Origin: a virus
DNA: 64,000 bases
Virus record (IMG/VR): IMGVR_UViG_3300021963_000081
Span: 22,280 to 86,279 of that record
Strand: one strand, 5' to 3'
Part shown: in pieces, positions 42,052 to 50,754 of the stretch
Layout of the letters: each line of letters starts with the position of its first letter
Position numbering within the stretch: the stretch's first letter is position 1
Program-made: the position numbers and the translations under genes
Notes under the pieces: model-generated
Told to the model about the DNA's origin: nothing
The model's input: the letters and a program-made list of their open reading frames with translations, nothing else
Database searches by the model: none

Positions 42052-44991
42052 ATGGCAAAATTAAAAGACGGCTCACGAATTTATGGTAACGTAACAATTG
42101 ATGCTGCTGCATCGATTGCGACAGTTAACGCTACTACCATAAATGTCACCTCAGTTGTGTTAACAAATGGTGTAAACCTAGTTACGCTTGCACAATCTGG
42201 AGGAAGCACCTCTAACGATGCATATGCTCAAGCAAATACTGCTCGTGGAACTGCTAACGACGCATACGGACAAGCCAATACCGCACGTGATACTGCTAAT
42301 GGTTCTTATAGTCAAGCAAATACTGCTCGTGGAACTGCTAACGATGCTTATAGCCAAGCAAACACTGCTCGCACGACCGCGAATGACGCTTACGGTGCTG
42401 CCAATACTGCTGGGACAAATGCACTAAATGCATATGGTCAAGCAAATTCTGCATACAACGCCGCAAATAATGCACAAGTTACAGTCTATGCAAATAACGC
42501 CTCTGCAAAAACTACTCAAAAGATTAATTTTGCTAACACTACAACGATTCAAGTAGCAGTAAGTGCTGATGGCGCAAATGCTAATGTTGAGTTTATCACT
42601 ATCGGTGATTCTTCAGCTGCTACTGTTCAAGCAGCATATGGTGCTGCGAATACAGCAAACACTAATGCACTAAATGCTTATGCTCAAGCAAATACTGCAA
42701 GAAACACTGCTAACGATGCATATTCTGGTGCCAACACTGCTAACACTAATGCACTAAATGCTTATGCGCAAGCCAATACTGCTCGTGGAACTGCTAATGA
42801 CGCTTACGGTCAGGCAAATAGTGCACGCAACCAAGCCAATACTGCTCGAGCAACAGCAAATGATGCTTACGGTGCAGCAAACACTAAATTGTCGACTTCT
42901 GGTGGATCTATCAGCGGAGACTTGACAATTTCTGGTAATCTTGTTATTCAAGGTAATGCAACGACGATCAATGTCAGCAGCTTGTCAGTTAATGACTCTA
43001 TAATTTTGTTGTCAGCAAATAGTGCTGGTGACGCAGAGGATATTGGGTTCGTTGGACACATCACGCGCGATGCCGTGACTACTCATGTAGGCTTCTTCAG
43101 AAAAGCAACAGAAAATCAATTTTATGTCTTTGACAATTATGAAACTGAACCAACAAATAATGTCATTGATATTGCAAATAATACTTTTAGAGTTGGCAAT
43201 GTTAGACTTGGAATTCTAAATGCGAATAGTGTTTTGTTGCTCGGCAATTCAGTTGCAACTCAAGCAAATTTAGTTATTGTATACGATCAAGCCAATACCG
43301 CTTATGGTCAGGCTAATGCTGCTCGTAATCAAGCCAATACTGCACGCACTACCGCTAATGATGCATATGCTGCGGCAAATACAGGATCTGGTAGCGCATT
43401 AAATGCTTATGCTCAAGCAAATGCTGCCAGAGGTCAAGCAAATACGGCATACGGTCAAGCCAATGATGCATATTCTCAAGCAAACCAAGCATATTCTGCT
43501 GCGAACAGCGCAAATCAGTATGCATTTAATTCTCAAATAACTGTTACTGCAAACACGAACGTTGCAGCTGTAGCAAGACCACTAGGACTGAATTTTGTTA
43601 ATACTTCTACAATTACTGTTTTAGTGACAAATGATTCTGGTAATGCAAATATCGCATTTACAGCAGTTGGCGGCGCTGCATATGATCAAGCCAATGCTGC
43701 ATACGCACAAGCAAACACTGCACGCTCTGATGCAAACACCACATTTGGCACTATCAATACAACGTTCGGAACTGTAAACACTTCTCTTGGAACAATCAAT
43801 ACAAATTATCAGGCTGCTTATGCTCAAGCAAATTCAGACTATCAGCCAGCTGTAACTGAATTGGCAGTGACGAATAACGGCGCATCAGCATATCGATTTG
43901 ATCAATATGGTACAGTAGACGACCCTGAAATTTATATTCGTGCTGGTGAAACTATTGCATTTAATTTAAATAATGCAGGACACCCATTTGCAATCCGTGT
44001 TTCAAATGGTGGAGCAAATTATAATACAGGACTGACGCACGTTGCAACAGACGGCACTGTCAGTACTGGATCTAACGCACAAGGTAAAGTAAGTGGTAAA
44101 CTATACTGGAAGGTTCCTTATGAACTTCTAGGCAACACATATGTATACCAGTGTACAGCACATTCTGGAATGGTTGGTAACATTGTCATTGAACCTCCTG
44201 GCACTGTTGTATATGCTCAAGCCAATGCTGCATATGGACAAGCGAACGCAGCATACAGCCAAGCAAATACCGCAAGAACCACCGCAAACGACGCTTATGG
44301 TCAAGCGAATACCGCTCGCACAACTGCAAATGATGCATACGGACAAGCCAATACTGCTCGAACAACCGCGAATGATGCCTATGGTCAAGCAAATGCTGGT
44401 TATAGCCAGGCAAATACCGCAAGAGATACTGCTAATGGTGCATATGCTCAGGCTAATGGAGCATATAGTCAAGCCAACTCTGCTGCGAACACAGTTTGGG
44501 TTTATGCTAATGGCGGTTCAATTCTTGCTAAGAGTAATCTAAACTTTAACAATACTGCAACAGTAAATGTTTCTGCAACTGCTAATGGATCTACTCAAGC
44601 CAATATTGAGTTTAATGCAAACACAACAGCAATTGGAACTAACCTCACAATCAAGTCTGCAAAAGATTTCATTCAAGCAAACACGAATGTGAATGGTGCG
44701 AATACTTGCGATCTATCTGTATCAAACTACTTCCGTTTGGTATTGACTGCATCTGCAGCAATCACGTTTACTAATGCGCCAGCTTCTGGAACTGGACAAT
44801 TGATATCCCTTCTAATTATTCAGAATGCAACTGGTGGATATACTCCTTCTTGGTCTAATACAATATATTGGGCTGGTGGAACTGCGCCTCCTCCAACCAC
44901 AACAGCAAATGCTCGCGACTTGTGGACGTTTATCACTTATGATGGCGGTACTACATATTGGGGTACATTGACGATTAAGGACGCTAGATAA
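42052..44991 (+). CDS. Tail fibre with QAN coiled repeats and an embedded cupredoxin-like domain
   Basis: A 979-residue protein. It has many 14-residue units (YGQANTARTTANDA) in several blocks (about 42210-42470, 42620-42890, 43290-43520, 44205-44480), likely a trimeric coiled coil with Asn/Ala core. Between them lie a VNDSIILLSANSAG fibre module (about 42960-43200) and, at about residues 605-715, a cupredoxin-like domain: RAGETIAFNL, NAGHPFAIRV, then YVYQCTAHSGMVGNIVI, giving ligands H644, C701, H704 and M707. The C-terminus shares the VWVYANGGSIL module and the GGYTPSWSNTIYWAGG tip with the fibre at 25886. Copper binding is predicted only from the ligand pattern. Confidence 0.83.
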   Translation: MAKLKDGSRIYGNVTIDAAASIATVNATTINVTSVVLTNGVNLVTLAQSGGSTSNDAYAQANTARGTANDAYGQANTARDTANGSYSQANTARGTANDAYSQANTARTTANDAYGAANTAGTNALNAYGQANSAYNAANNAQVTVYANNASAKTTQKINFANTTTIQVAVSADGANANVEFITIGDSSAATVQAAYGAANTANTNALNAYAQANTARNTANDAYSGANTANTNALNAYAQANTARGTANDAYGQANSARNQANTARATANDAYGAANTKLSTSGGSISGDLTISGNLVIQGNATTINVSSLSVNDSIILLSANSAGDAEDIGFVGHITRDAVTTHVGFFRKATENQFYVFDNYETEPTNNVIDIANNTFRVGNVRLGILNANSVLLLGNSVATQANLVIVYDQANTAYGQANAARNQANTARTTANDAYAAANTGSGSALNAYAQANAARGQANTAYGQANDAYSQANQAYSAANSANQYAFNSQITVTANTNVAAVARPLGLNFVNTSTITVLVTNDSGNANIAFTAVGGAAYDQANAAYAQANTARSDANTTFGTINTTFGTVNTSLGTINTNYQAAYAQANSDYQPAVTELAVTNNGASAYRFDQYGTVDDPEIYIRAGETIAFNLNNAGHPFAIRVSNGGANYNTGLTHVATDGTVSTGSNAQGKVSGKLYWKVPYELLGNTYVYQCTAHSGMVGNIVIEPPGTVVYAQANAAYGQANAAYSQANTARTTANDAYGQANTARTTANDAYGQANTARTTANDAYGQANAGYSQANTARDTANGAYAQANGAYSQANSAANTVWVYANGGSILAKSNLNFNNTATVNVSATANGSTQANIEFNANTTAIGTNLTIKSAKDFIQANTNVNGANTCDLSVSNYFRLVLTASAAITFTNAPASGTGQLISLLIIQNATGGYTPSWSNTIYWAGGTAPPPTTTANARDLWTFITYDGGTTYWGTLTIKDAR
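43870..44205 (+). other. Cupredoxin-like domain coding segment
   Basis: About 110 codons with the eight-strand pattern of small blue copper proteins. The motif GHPF supplies the first His and YQCTAHSGMVGNI supplies Cys-x-x-His-x-x-Met, the loop length found in amicyanin (CTPHPFM), shorter than in plastocyanin. All four type-1 copper ligands are present. Confidence 0.7.
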
Positions 44992-45011
44992 TTTAACTTT
45001 TTGAGTTTGTT

Positions 45012-46007
45012 ATGAGAATTCATGTACTGGTAAACCCAAGAAATCCTACAGGGCTGATGAATCGCGTCGACCCATTCGCGGTCCACGCATACAAATATAT
45101 CAAGCATCTTTCGCCACATTTCCATATGATTCATTATGGAATTCCTGGTGCACAAGTCGACTGCGAACATGTTGACATTCCAACAGAACCAACTGACATC
45201 AAAGGATTTAATGAACTTGCTGGGCAGGAGATTCGCAAGCGAGCAAGCGATAACGATATAATCGTTTGTTTCTTTGGAGTTGAGAATCGAATTGCTTGTG
45301 AGATGAATCCAACATGCAAAGTTGTTGAGCCTTCAATTGGTTATCGCGCAAATGGAGTTTTTGCGCCATATCGCGTATTCACTTCGTATGCTAATATGCA
45401 TTACTTTTATGGTGAACGCGGAATGCTTATGACTCCATCATGGAGCGATGCAGTAATCGGTAATCCATTTACAATCAGTGAATTTGAATATAACGAAAAG
45501 AAACAAGATTACTTTTTATTCTTTGGTCGTGTTTGTGAAGAAAAGGGTATTCATCTTGCAATTCAAGCCACAGAAAAAATAAGCAAGAAACTTATTGTTG
45601 CTGGTCCTGGATCACTGCAAGCATTAGGATATAACAAAACACCAGACCATGTTGAGATGTTTGGTGTTGCAAACGCTGCGCAGCGTAAAGAACTCATGAA
45701 AAACGCCAAAGCATTACTTGGTTTAACATATTATGTTGAGCCATTTGGCAACATGATCATTGAGGCAAATCTATCTGGAACACCAGTCATTACAACCGAT
45801 TGGGGAGCATTTCCAGAGATTGTTCTTGAGGGTAATACTGGATTTAGAGTTCGTGATTTCAAATCACTATTAACTGCAATTGAAGCGATTGATAAGATTG
45901 ATCCGTTTAATTGTAGAGAGTGGGGACTTAATTTCTCTGATGAAGAGATCCACTATAAGCACAAGCAATATTTGGACAAGGTTATAAAGAATAGTTTCTA
46001 TGAATAA
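45012..46007 (+). CDS. GT-B glycosyltransferase (GT4-like)
   Basis: A 331-residue protein. The C-terminal Rossmann half shows the GT4 pattern: YFLFFGRVCEEKGIHLAIQA, a KLIVAGPG strand, a GLTYYVEPFGNMIIEANLSG motif holding the E-x7-E-type donor site, then TPVITTDWGAFPEIV and NTGFRV. The N-terminal half is shorter than usual for GT4 enzymes (which are often 360-420 residues). It transfers a sugar from an activated nucleotide donor; donor and acceptor are unknown. It begins the second modification block behind the fibre genes and overlaps the next gene by 8 bases. Confidence 0.88.
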   Translation: MRIHVLVNPRNPTGLMNRVDPFAVHAYKYIKHLSPHFHMIHYGIPGAQVDCEHVDIPTEPTDIKGFNELAGQEIRKRASDNDIIVCFFGVENRIACEMNPTCKVVEPSIGYRANGVFAPYRVFTSYANMHYFYGERGMLMTPSWSDAVIGNPFTISEFEYNEKKQDYFLFFGRVCEEKGIHLAIQATEKISKKLIVAGPGSLQALGYNKTPDHVEMFGVANAAQRKELMKNAKALLGLTYYVEPFGNMIIEANLSGTPVITTDWGAFPEIVLEGNTGFRVRDFKSLLTAIEAIDKIDPFNCREWGLNFSDEEIHYKHKQYLDKVIKNSFYE

Positions 46008-46755
46008 TCTTTTTGTAGTTGGATCATCAATTCAAACTAGAAAACGCGCACCTCTGACTTATAGTAAAGTGCGTACAGTTTTCTCAGATGAAGAAAGATT
46101 TCGTCAAACAATTTTTACAGTCAATTCAATTCGAAATTCATTCCCAGAATCTAAAATTGTAATTGTAGATTCCTCTGAGGAGTATAAAGAATACCAATTT
46201 TTTCTTTCGTACTTTCCAAATGTTGAGTTTATTCCACTAAAAGAACTAGATGGAAATGCATTTGAAATTGTTAACTCACATCCTAATAAAAGTCTGTGTG
46301 AGTGTTTATTGTTGAATTCGTATTACAAGCAATATAAGAAAGAGATCTCAACGTATGATTATGTAATCAAAGGATGTGGAAGATACTTCTATTTTGATTT
46401 TAACGATTCTTTGTTTACTGAGCAAAATTTAGATAAAATGTTTTTCAAGAAGCCGTTAAACTTTCCATGGAATCCAACCTGGAACTATCATTTTATTGAT
46501 CGTCGCCAAGACCAAAACAATGATCGACTGCACCAGTACTGCACCGTTTTATTTGCGTTTGGAGCATCTCAGTTACATAAAATGATAGATATAAATGAGG
46601 CAACAGTTCATTTACTGAATCAATCGCCAATGCAACATTACGATATTGAAACGCTTTCATATTATCTAACGCGACCATATGAAAAAGATATAATCGAAAC
46701 GGATTGGAAAGTTTGCGGATGGGATGGAACTTCTGCAAGATTTATGTATTATTGA
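46000..46755 (+). CDS. GT-A-like protein of unknown specificity
   Basis: A 251-residue protein. The N-terminal half has a Rossmann-like alternation (LFVVGSSIQ, TVNSIRNSFPESKIVIVDSS, PNVEFIPLKEL) followed by YDYVIKGCGRYFYFDFND, similar to the K-x-(S/T)-GRY segment common in small phage glycosyltransferase-like proteins. A metal-binding DxD is not obvious. The C-terminal half, with QSPMQHYDIETLSYYL, would hold the acceptor site. It overlaps its upstream neighbour by 8 bases and is co-expressed with the GT-B enzyme. It could be a donor-independent or inactive partner. Confidence 0.65.
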   Translation: MNNLFVVGSSIQTRKRAPLTYSKVRTVFSDEERFRQTIFTVNSIRNSFPESKIVIVDSSEEYKEYQFFLSYFPNVEFIPLKELDGNAFEIVNSHPNKSLCECLLLNSYYKQYKKEISTYDYVIKGCGRYFYFDFNDSLFTEQNLDKMFFKKPLNFPWNPTWNYHFIDRRQDQNNDRLHQYCTVLFAFGASQLHKMIDINEATVHLLNQSPMQHYDIETLSYYLTRPYEKDIIETDWKVCGWDGTSARFMYY

Positions 46756-46762
46756 GGCAATT

Positions 46763-47320
46763 ATGAAGACAAATTTAATCATCACTGATGACTTCTATCA
46801 AAATCCAGATGCTGTGCGAAATTATGCGTTATCTCAGCAGTTTGAAGTAGCAGGCAATTATCCTGGACTTCGAACAAAACCTTATTTGCCAGACGATTTA
46901 AAGTCGGCGATTCAATCGATCGTGTTAAACGCTGGCGGTAGAGTTACAGATTGGCTCGAACATTCTGGTTATACTGGAGCGTTTCAAATTTGCACTGCTC
47001 AAGATAGAACTTGGATTCACGCAGACAGTTACAATACATGGGCAGCGGTTTGTTATCTAACACCGAATGCTCCTCTCTCAGCAGGAACTGCATTATATCG
47101 ATACAAAGAAACAGGTGAGTATTGTAGAACTGATAGCAGTAGTCCGCATCTAGATGGATACGATTATACAAAGTGGGATTTAGTCGATTATGTGGCAAAC
47201 AAATATAATCGAATTGTGATGTATCGTGGAAATTTATACCATGCATCTGTAGATTACTTCGGAAATAATATGTCGAACGGTAGACTTTTCCAAACATTCT
47301 TCTTTAACACAGAATATTAA
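46763..47320 (+). CDS. Second 2OG-Fe(II) oxygenase-like protein (DUF6445-like)
   Basis: A 185-residue protein from the ATG preceded by TTGAGGC (the open frame extends 39 bases into the previous gene). The pattern H86-x-D88 (TWIHADSYNTWAAVCYL), H160 (VMYRGNLYHASVDYFG) and R174 (NGRLFQTFFF) reproduces the iron and 2OG ligands of the oxygenase superfamily, with spacing like that of the DUF6445 group as I recall it. The N-terminal MKTNLIITDDFYQNPDAVRN is typical. It lies between two glycosyltransferase-like genes, a context equivalent to the oxygenase at 33038. The substrate is unknown. Confidence 0.75.
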   Translation: MKTNLIITDDFYQNPDAVRNYALSQQFEVAGNYPGLRTKPYLPDDLKSAIQSIVLNAGGRVTDWLEHSGYTGAFQICTAQDRTWIHADSYNTWAAVCYLTPNAPLSAGTALYRYKETGEYCRTDSSSPHLDGYDYTKWDLVDYVANKYNRIVMYRGNLYHASVDYFGNNMSNGRLFQTFFFNTEY

Positions 47321-48069
47321 TGAAAGTCCTGCACGTTATATTTTCTTGTAATCGTCTTCAATATCTGACGAAAACTCTAGATTCTCTAAAGAATCTCGAT
47401 TATGGGAATCATGAGGTCACAAGACTTATTGTTGACGATTATCCGAGAACTAGAAACGATTTCATCTTTGATCTGTTTGCTAAAACTCATAAAACGCTTT
47501 TGTGGTTGAACAAAGAGAATCTAGGTTTATCCGTCACATGGTCTAATTTCTTCAATTGGCTTAAGACGCAAGACTATGACTATGTCTTACACCAAGAAGA
47601 TGATGTGGTCCTCACTCGAAAAATACACATCGATGATCTGATCGAAGTATTAGAGTCAAATGACAAAATGGCTTCAGTCGTTCTACAGCGTCAGGCATGG
47701 TATTTCCATGAAGAACCATGTAAAATTGAGACTGGAGATCTCCCTTTCGGTAATTTTTATTATGGAAAGAACACTAAAACATTCCCGATTATTTTCAGTT
47801 TATATCGAAAAAGTATAACCGAATATCCTTTTCAAGAATATTGGGGATTTAATATCAACGAAGGGATGATCATGGTGTACCTAGATCATTTTCACCAGAT
47901 GTTTTCTGCCCAACTAAAAGGTCCGAATGGAGAAAATCTAATCGAACACATTGGTGAAGAGTCGACTGGCAAAAGAATTTTAGAGGGAGAACCGAATTGG
48001 GAACAGTTTGCACATATGGACCCGAATCAGGTTTATAGTTCTCGAAATGGGAAGTTAATCGAGAACTAA
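47320..48069 (+). CDS. GT-A family glycosyltransferase-like protein
   Basis: A 249-residue protein. VLHVIFSCNRLQYLTKTLDSL, then TRLIVDDYPRTR, and DYVLHQEDDVVLTRKI with an E-D-D metal site give a GT-A (GT2-like) N-terminal domain. YWGFNINEGMIMVYLDHF fits the acceptor half. The C-terminus ends shortly after a conserved GEESTGKRI segment. It overlaps the oxygenase-like gene by one base (TAATG), so the oxygenase and transferase are made together. It is the last gene of the second modification block and is followed by a late promoter for the neck genes. Confidence 0.8.
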   Translation: MKVLHVIFSCNRLQYLTKTLDSLKNLDYGNHEVTRLIVDDYPRTRNDFIFDLFAKTHKTLLWLNKENLGLSVTWSNFFNWLKTQDYDYVLHQEDDVVLTRKIHIDDLIEVLESNDKMASVVLQRQAWYFHEEPCKIETGDLPFGNFYYGKNTKTFPIIFSLYRKSITEYPFQEYWGFNINEGMIMVYLDHFHQMFSAQLKGPNGENLIEHIGEESTGKRILEGEPNWEQFAHMDPNQVYSSRNGKLIEN

Positions 48070-48072
48070 ATA
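48065..48072 (+). promoter_or_regulatory. Late promoter of the neck-terminase operon
   Basis: ACTAAATA overlapping the stop codon of the preceding gene, 28 bases before the gp13 ATG, which has an AGAGAGG ribosome site. Confidence 0.6.
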
Positions 48073-48099
48073 TACAATAATTAGAGAGGTTCTATCTCA

Positions 48100-48861
48100 A
48101 TGGCGTCACCATATTCTCGCACAGAATTAAAAGATTACTGCCTCCGAAAACTCGGATTTCCTGTAGTCGACATTAATATCGATGATGATCAGCTTGAAGA
48201 TCGTATCGACGAAGGATTGCAAAAATTCAGAGAGTTCCACTACGATGGAACTGAAACAGTTTATCTTGCTCACAAGATTACGAGCGCGGATATTCTAAAC
48301 AAATATGTGCAACTCGCAGATTCAATCATCGGCGTGAGCAGAGTTTTTCCATATACTGGCGTCTCTGTCGCATCGACATCCTCTGCTGGTTTTAATATGT
48401 TCGATATTAACTATCAGCTTCGCCTCAACGATTTTTACAATCTAACTGCATCATCATATACTTACTATGTGATTGCAAGAGAGCATTTAGCAATGCTCGA
48501 CATGATTATTACAGGCGAGTCTCCTTACACCTATAACAAAAAGACAAACCGCGTTCATGTAAAAACCGATTGGGCTGGAAAATTTGTAGCTGGGAATTAT
48601 ATGTGCTTCCTTGCAAATCGTATCGTAGATCCAGAAACTTATGATAAGGTGTTCAACGATACTTGGCTTAAGAGATATACGACCGAGTTGTTCAAGCAGC
48701 AATGGGGAACAAACCTCAAGAAATATGGAAACTATGTTCTTCCAGGCGGTCTTGTGATTAATGGTCAAACTATTTACGATGAAGCATCTATTGCTATCGA
48801 AAAACTAGAAATTGATCTAAGAGACGTTTATGAAGAGCCACCAGGATTTTTGGTAGGATAA
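48100..48861 (+). CDS. gp13: gp13 neck protein
   Basis: A 253-residue protein. RTELKDYCLRKLGFPVVDIN, DDDQLEDRIDEGLQKFREFH and YDGTETVYLAHKITS at the N-terminus are the gp13 signature of cyanophage-type phages; KRYTTELFKQQWGTNLKKY follows. T4 gp13 (309 residues) forms the neck ring together with gp14, closing the packaged head and receiving the tail. It is the first gene of a T4-ordered series 13-14-15-16-17 with one- or few-base junctions. Confidence 0.9.
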   Translation: MASPYSRTELKDYCLRKLGFPVVDINIDDDQLEDRIDEGLQKFREFHYDGTETVYLAHKITSADILNKYVQLADSIIGVSRVFPYTGVSVASTSSAGFNMFDINYQLRLNDFYNLTASSYTYYVIAREHLAMLDMIITGESPYTYNKKTNRVHVKTDWAGKFVAGNYMCFLANRIVDPETYDKVFNDTWLKRYTTELFKQQWGTNLKKYGNYVLPGGLVINGQTIYDEASIAIEKLEIDLRDVYEEPPGFLVG

Positions 48862-48862
48862 G

Positions 48863-49750
48863 ATGGCAACGTCATTATATTTCAATAATCAAAATGCTCG
48901 TACAGAGCAGTTATTGCTCGAAGATTTGATCATTGAATCAATCAAGAATCATGGTATAGATGTATACTATATTCCGCGCGATTCACAATCATCAATCGAT
49001 GAACTGTTCGGTGACGATCCAGTTAAATCATTTACACAAGCATTTAAACTAGAGATGTATCTTGAGTCTTTTCAAGATTATGAAGGCAATAAAGAGTTCT
49101 TTGGTAAGTTTGGTCTTGAAATTCAAGAAACTGCTAGACTTTGCATGGCAAGAAGAACTTTTGAGAAGTATGTTACATCTGCATCTAAAGTTACCAGCAA
49201 TGTACCAAAAGAAGGCGACCTAATCTACCTACCAATTCAATACAAATTAATGGAAATTAAGTTTGTTGAAGAAGAAAAGAACTTTTTCCAATTAGGTAGA
49301 GATTCAAAAAATCCATATATGTATGGACTAACAGTTGAAGCATTTAAGTATAATGGTGAGTACATCAATACTGGATATGATATTATTGATAAAATTAGCG
49401 ATGTACAGGCTATTGCAATTAATTACACAATGCAAAGTGGTGGGACTGAAACATTTACTCCACTCGAGTGGGTTTATCAGGGTGCATCTCTTGCGGCTTC
49501 AACCGCTCGTGGTGTTGTTGCTGATTGGGATAAACCAACCCTTACATTGAAACTAAGAAATATTCGTGGTGCATTCTCTGCTAATGCAGCCATTATTGGT
49601 AACTCAAGCGGTGCTCAATATACTCTTGCAGCTGCACCTGATACGCTAAGAAATGCAAACAACGAGGATATGCAAGACAATTATCGCATTGAAACTGAAG
49701 CTGACAATATTGTTGATTTCAGTGAAGCCAATCCATTCGGTGAGCCATAA
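48863..49750 (+). CDS. gp14: gp14 neck protein
   Basis: A 295-residue protein beginning one base after the gp13 stop. TEQLLLEDLIIESIKNHGID followed by VYYIPRDSQSS is the diagnostic N-terminal segment, then an LEIQETARLCMARRTFEKY helix. The C-terminal region contains a TPLEWVYQG beta module similar to those in gp15. Length is close to T4 gp14 (256 residues). With gp13 it forms the head-to-tail connector ring. It overlaps gp15 by one base. Confidence 0.9.
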   Translation: MATSLYFNNQNARTEQLLLEDLIIESIKNHGIDVYYIPRDSQSSIDELFGDDPVKSFTQAFKLEMYLESFQDYEGNKEFFGKFGLEIQETARLCMARRTFEKYVTSASKVTSNVPKEGDLIYLPIQYKLMEIKFVEEEKNFFQLGRDSKNPYMYGLTVEAFKYNGEYINTGYDIIDKISDVQAIAINYTMQSGGTETFTPLEWVYQGASLAASTARGVVADWDKPTLTLKLRNIRGAFSANAAIIGNSSGAQYTLAAAPDTLRNANNEDMQDNYRIETEADNIVDFSEANPFGEP

Positions 49751-50754
49751 TGTTTTCGCAATCACATTTTTATCATAGAATTATTCGAAAAATGGTCGTT
49801 GCCTTTGGTACGCTATTCAATGACATTCGACTTGTGCGCTATAATAAAGCAGGTACAGTTGAAATTGAGCGTATTACTGTGCCGCTGCAGTATGCGCAGA
49901 AAGAAAAGTTTTATCAACGCATTACACAAGATCCTGAATTGAACAAAGAAGTTCAAATGACTCTTCCACGAATGAGTTTTGAACTTACTAATATAACGTA
50001 TGATCCATTAAGAAAAAGAAATCTATTTTCAGAAAGTTTTTCTGCTGAGTCTGCAACAACAGTAAAATCTCTTAGAACTACGCCATATAATTTTGAGTTT
50101 ACGCTCACAATCTATGTTAGAAATGTTGAAGATGGGACACAAATTGTAGAACAAATTCTTCCATACTTTAATCCAGACTATACAATGACAATTGATTTTC
50201 TTGGATTAACTGATCAAAAAACTGATATTCCATTTATTCTACAAGACGTGAATCAAAACGTTGAAGATGTTGGTGGCTCTGATCCAATTCGAATGATTAC
50301 ATGGTCATTGACTTTCACTGCAAAAGGTTATATGTATGGTCCAATTGTATCTCGCGATATTATTCGCAAGGTTACTGCCAATACATTTAACAGCGCACTA
50401 ACTGCTGGAAACGAAAGAGTCATTTACTTCGCAAATACAGGTGGTTTGGGAACGTTCCAAACTGGTGAGTTGGTGTATGAGGGTCGCGAATTAAGTTCTG
50501 CGAACTCAACTGCTTTTGTTGCCTCTTGGAACCCAACAGGCAATGTTCTTATTGTGAGTGATGTAAACGGAATCTTGAAAGCAGGCAAATATTTAACTGG
50601 TGCTATTTCAAATGCATCATATAATATCGCAAGTTTCGGATCCAATGATTTACAACTATCTAAGTTGGTCATTACACCAAATCCAAATACAGCAAACCCA
50701 AATACTGCGTTTGGATTCGATGAAGAAAAAACTGAGTTTCCGAATATAACATGA
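49750..50754 (+). CDS. gp15: gp15 tail completion / proximal sheath stabiliser
   Basis: A 334-residue protein. HFYHRIIRKMVVAFGTLFND is the gp15 N-terminus, followed by ERITVPLQYAQKEKFYQRI and PRMSFELTNITYDP. T4 gp15 (272 residues) forms the hexameric ring that ends the tail and joins it to the neck. The extra length is a C-terminal YFANTGGLGTFQTGELVYEG module, the same kind of small beta domain found in gp14. It is joined to gp16 by ATGA overlap. Confidence 0.9.
   Translation: MFSQSHFYHRIIRKMVVAFGTLFNDIRLVRYNKAGTVEIERITVPLQYAQKEKFYQRITQDPELNKEVQMTLPRMSFELTNITYDPLRKRNLFSESFSAESATTVKSLRTTPYNFEFTLTIYVRNVEDGTQIVEQILPYFNPDYTMTIDFLGLTDQKTDIPFILQDVNQNVEDVGGSDPIRMITWSLTFTAKGYMYGPIVSRDIIRKVTANTFNSALTAGNERVIYFANTGGLGTFQTGELVYEGRELSSANSTAFVASWNPTGNVLIVSDVNGILKAGKYLTGAISNASYNIASFGSNDLQLSKLVITPNPNTANPNTAFGFDEEKTEFPNIT

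Noticed and set aside
45012-48069. Host-derived cell-envelope operon carried by transduction
   Set aside because: The genes overlap each other by 1-8 bases as in the rest of the phage and lie inside the late block between fibre and neck genes; no host housekeeping gene or insertion element is seen.
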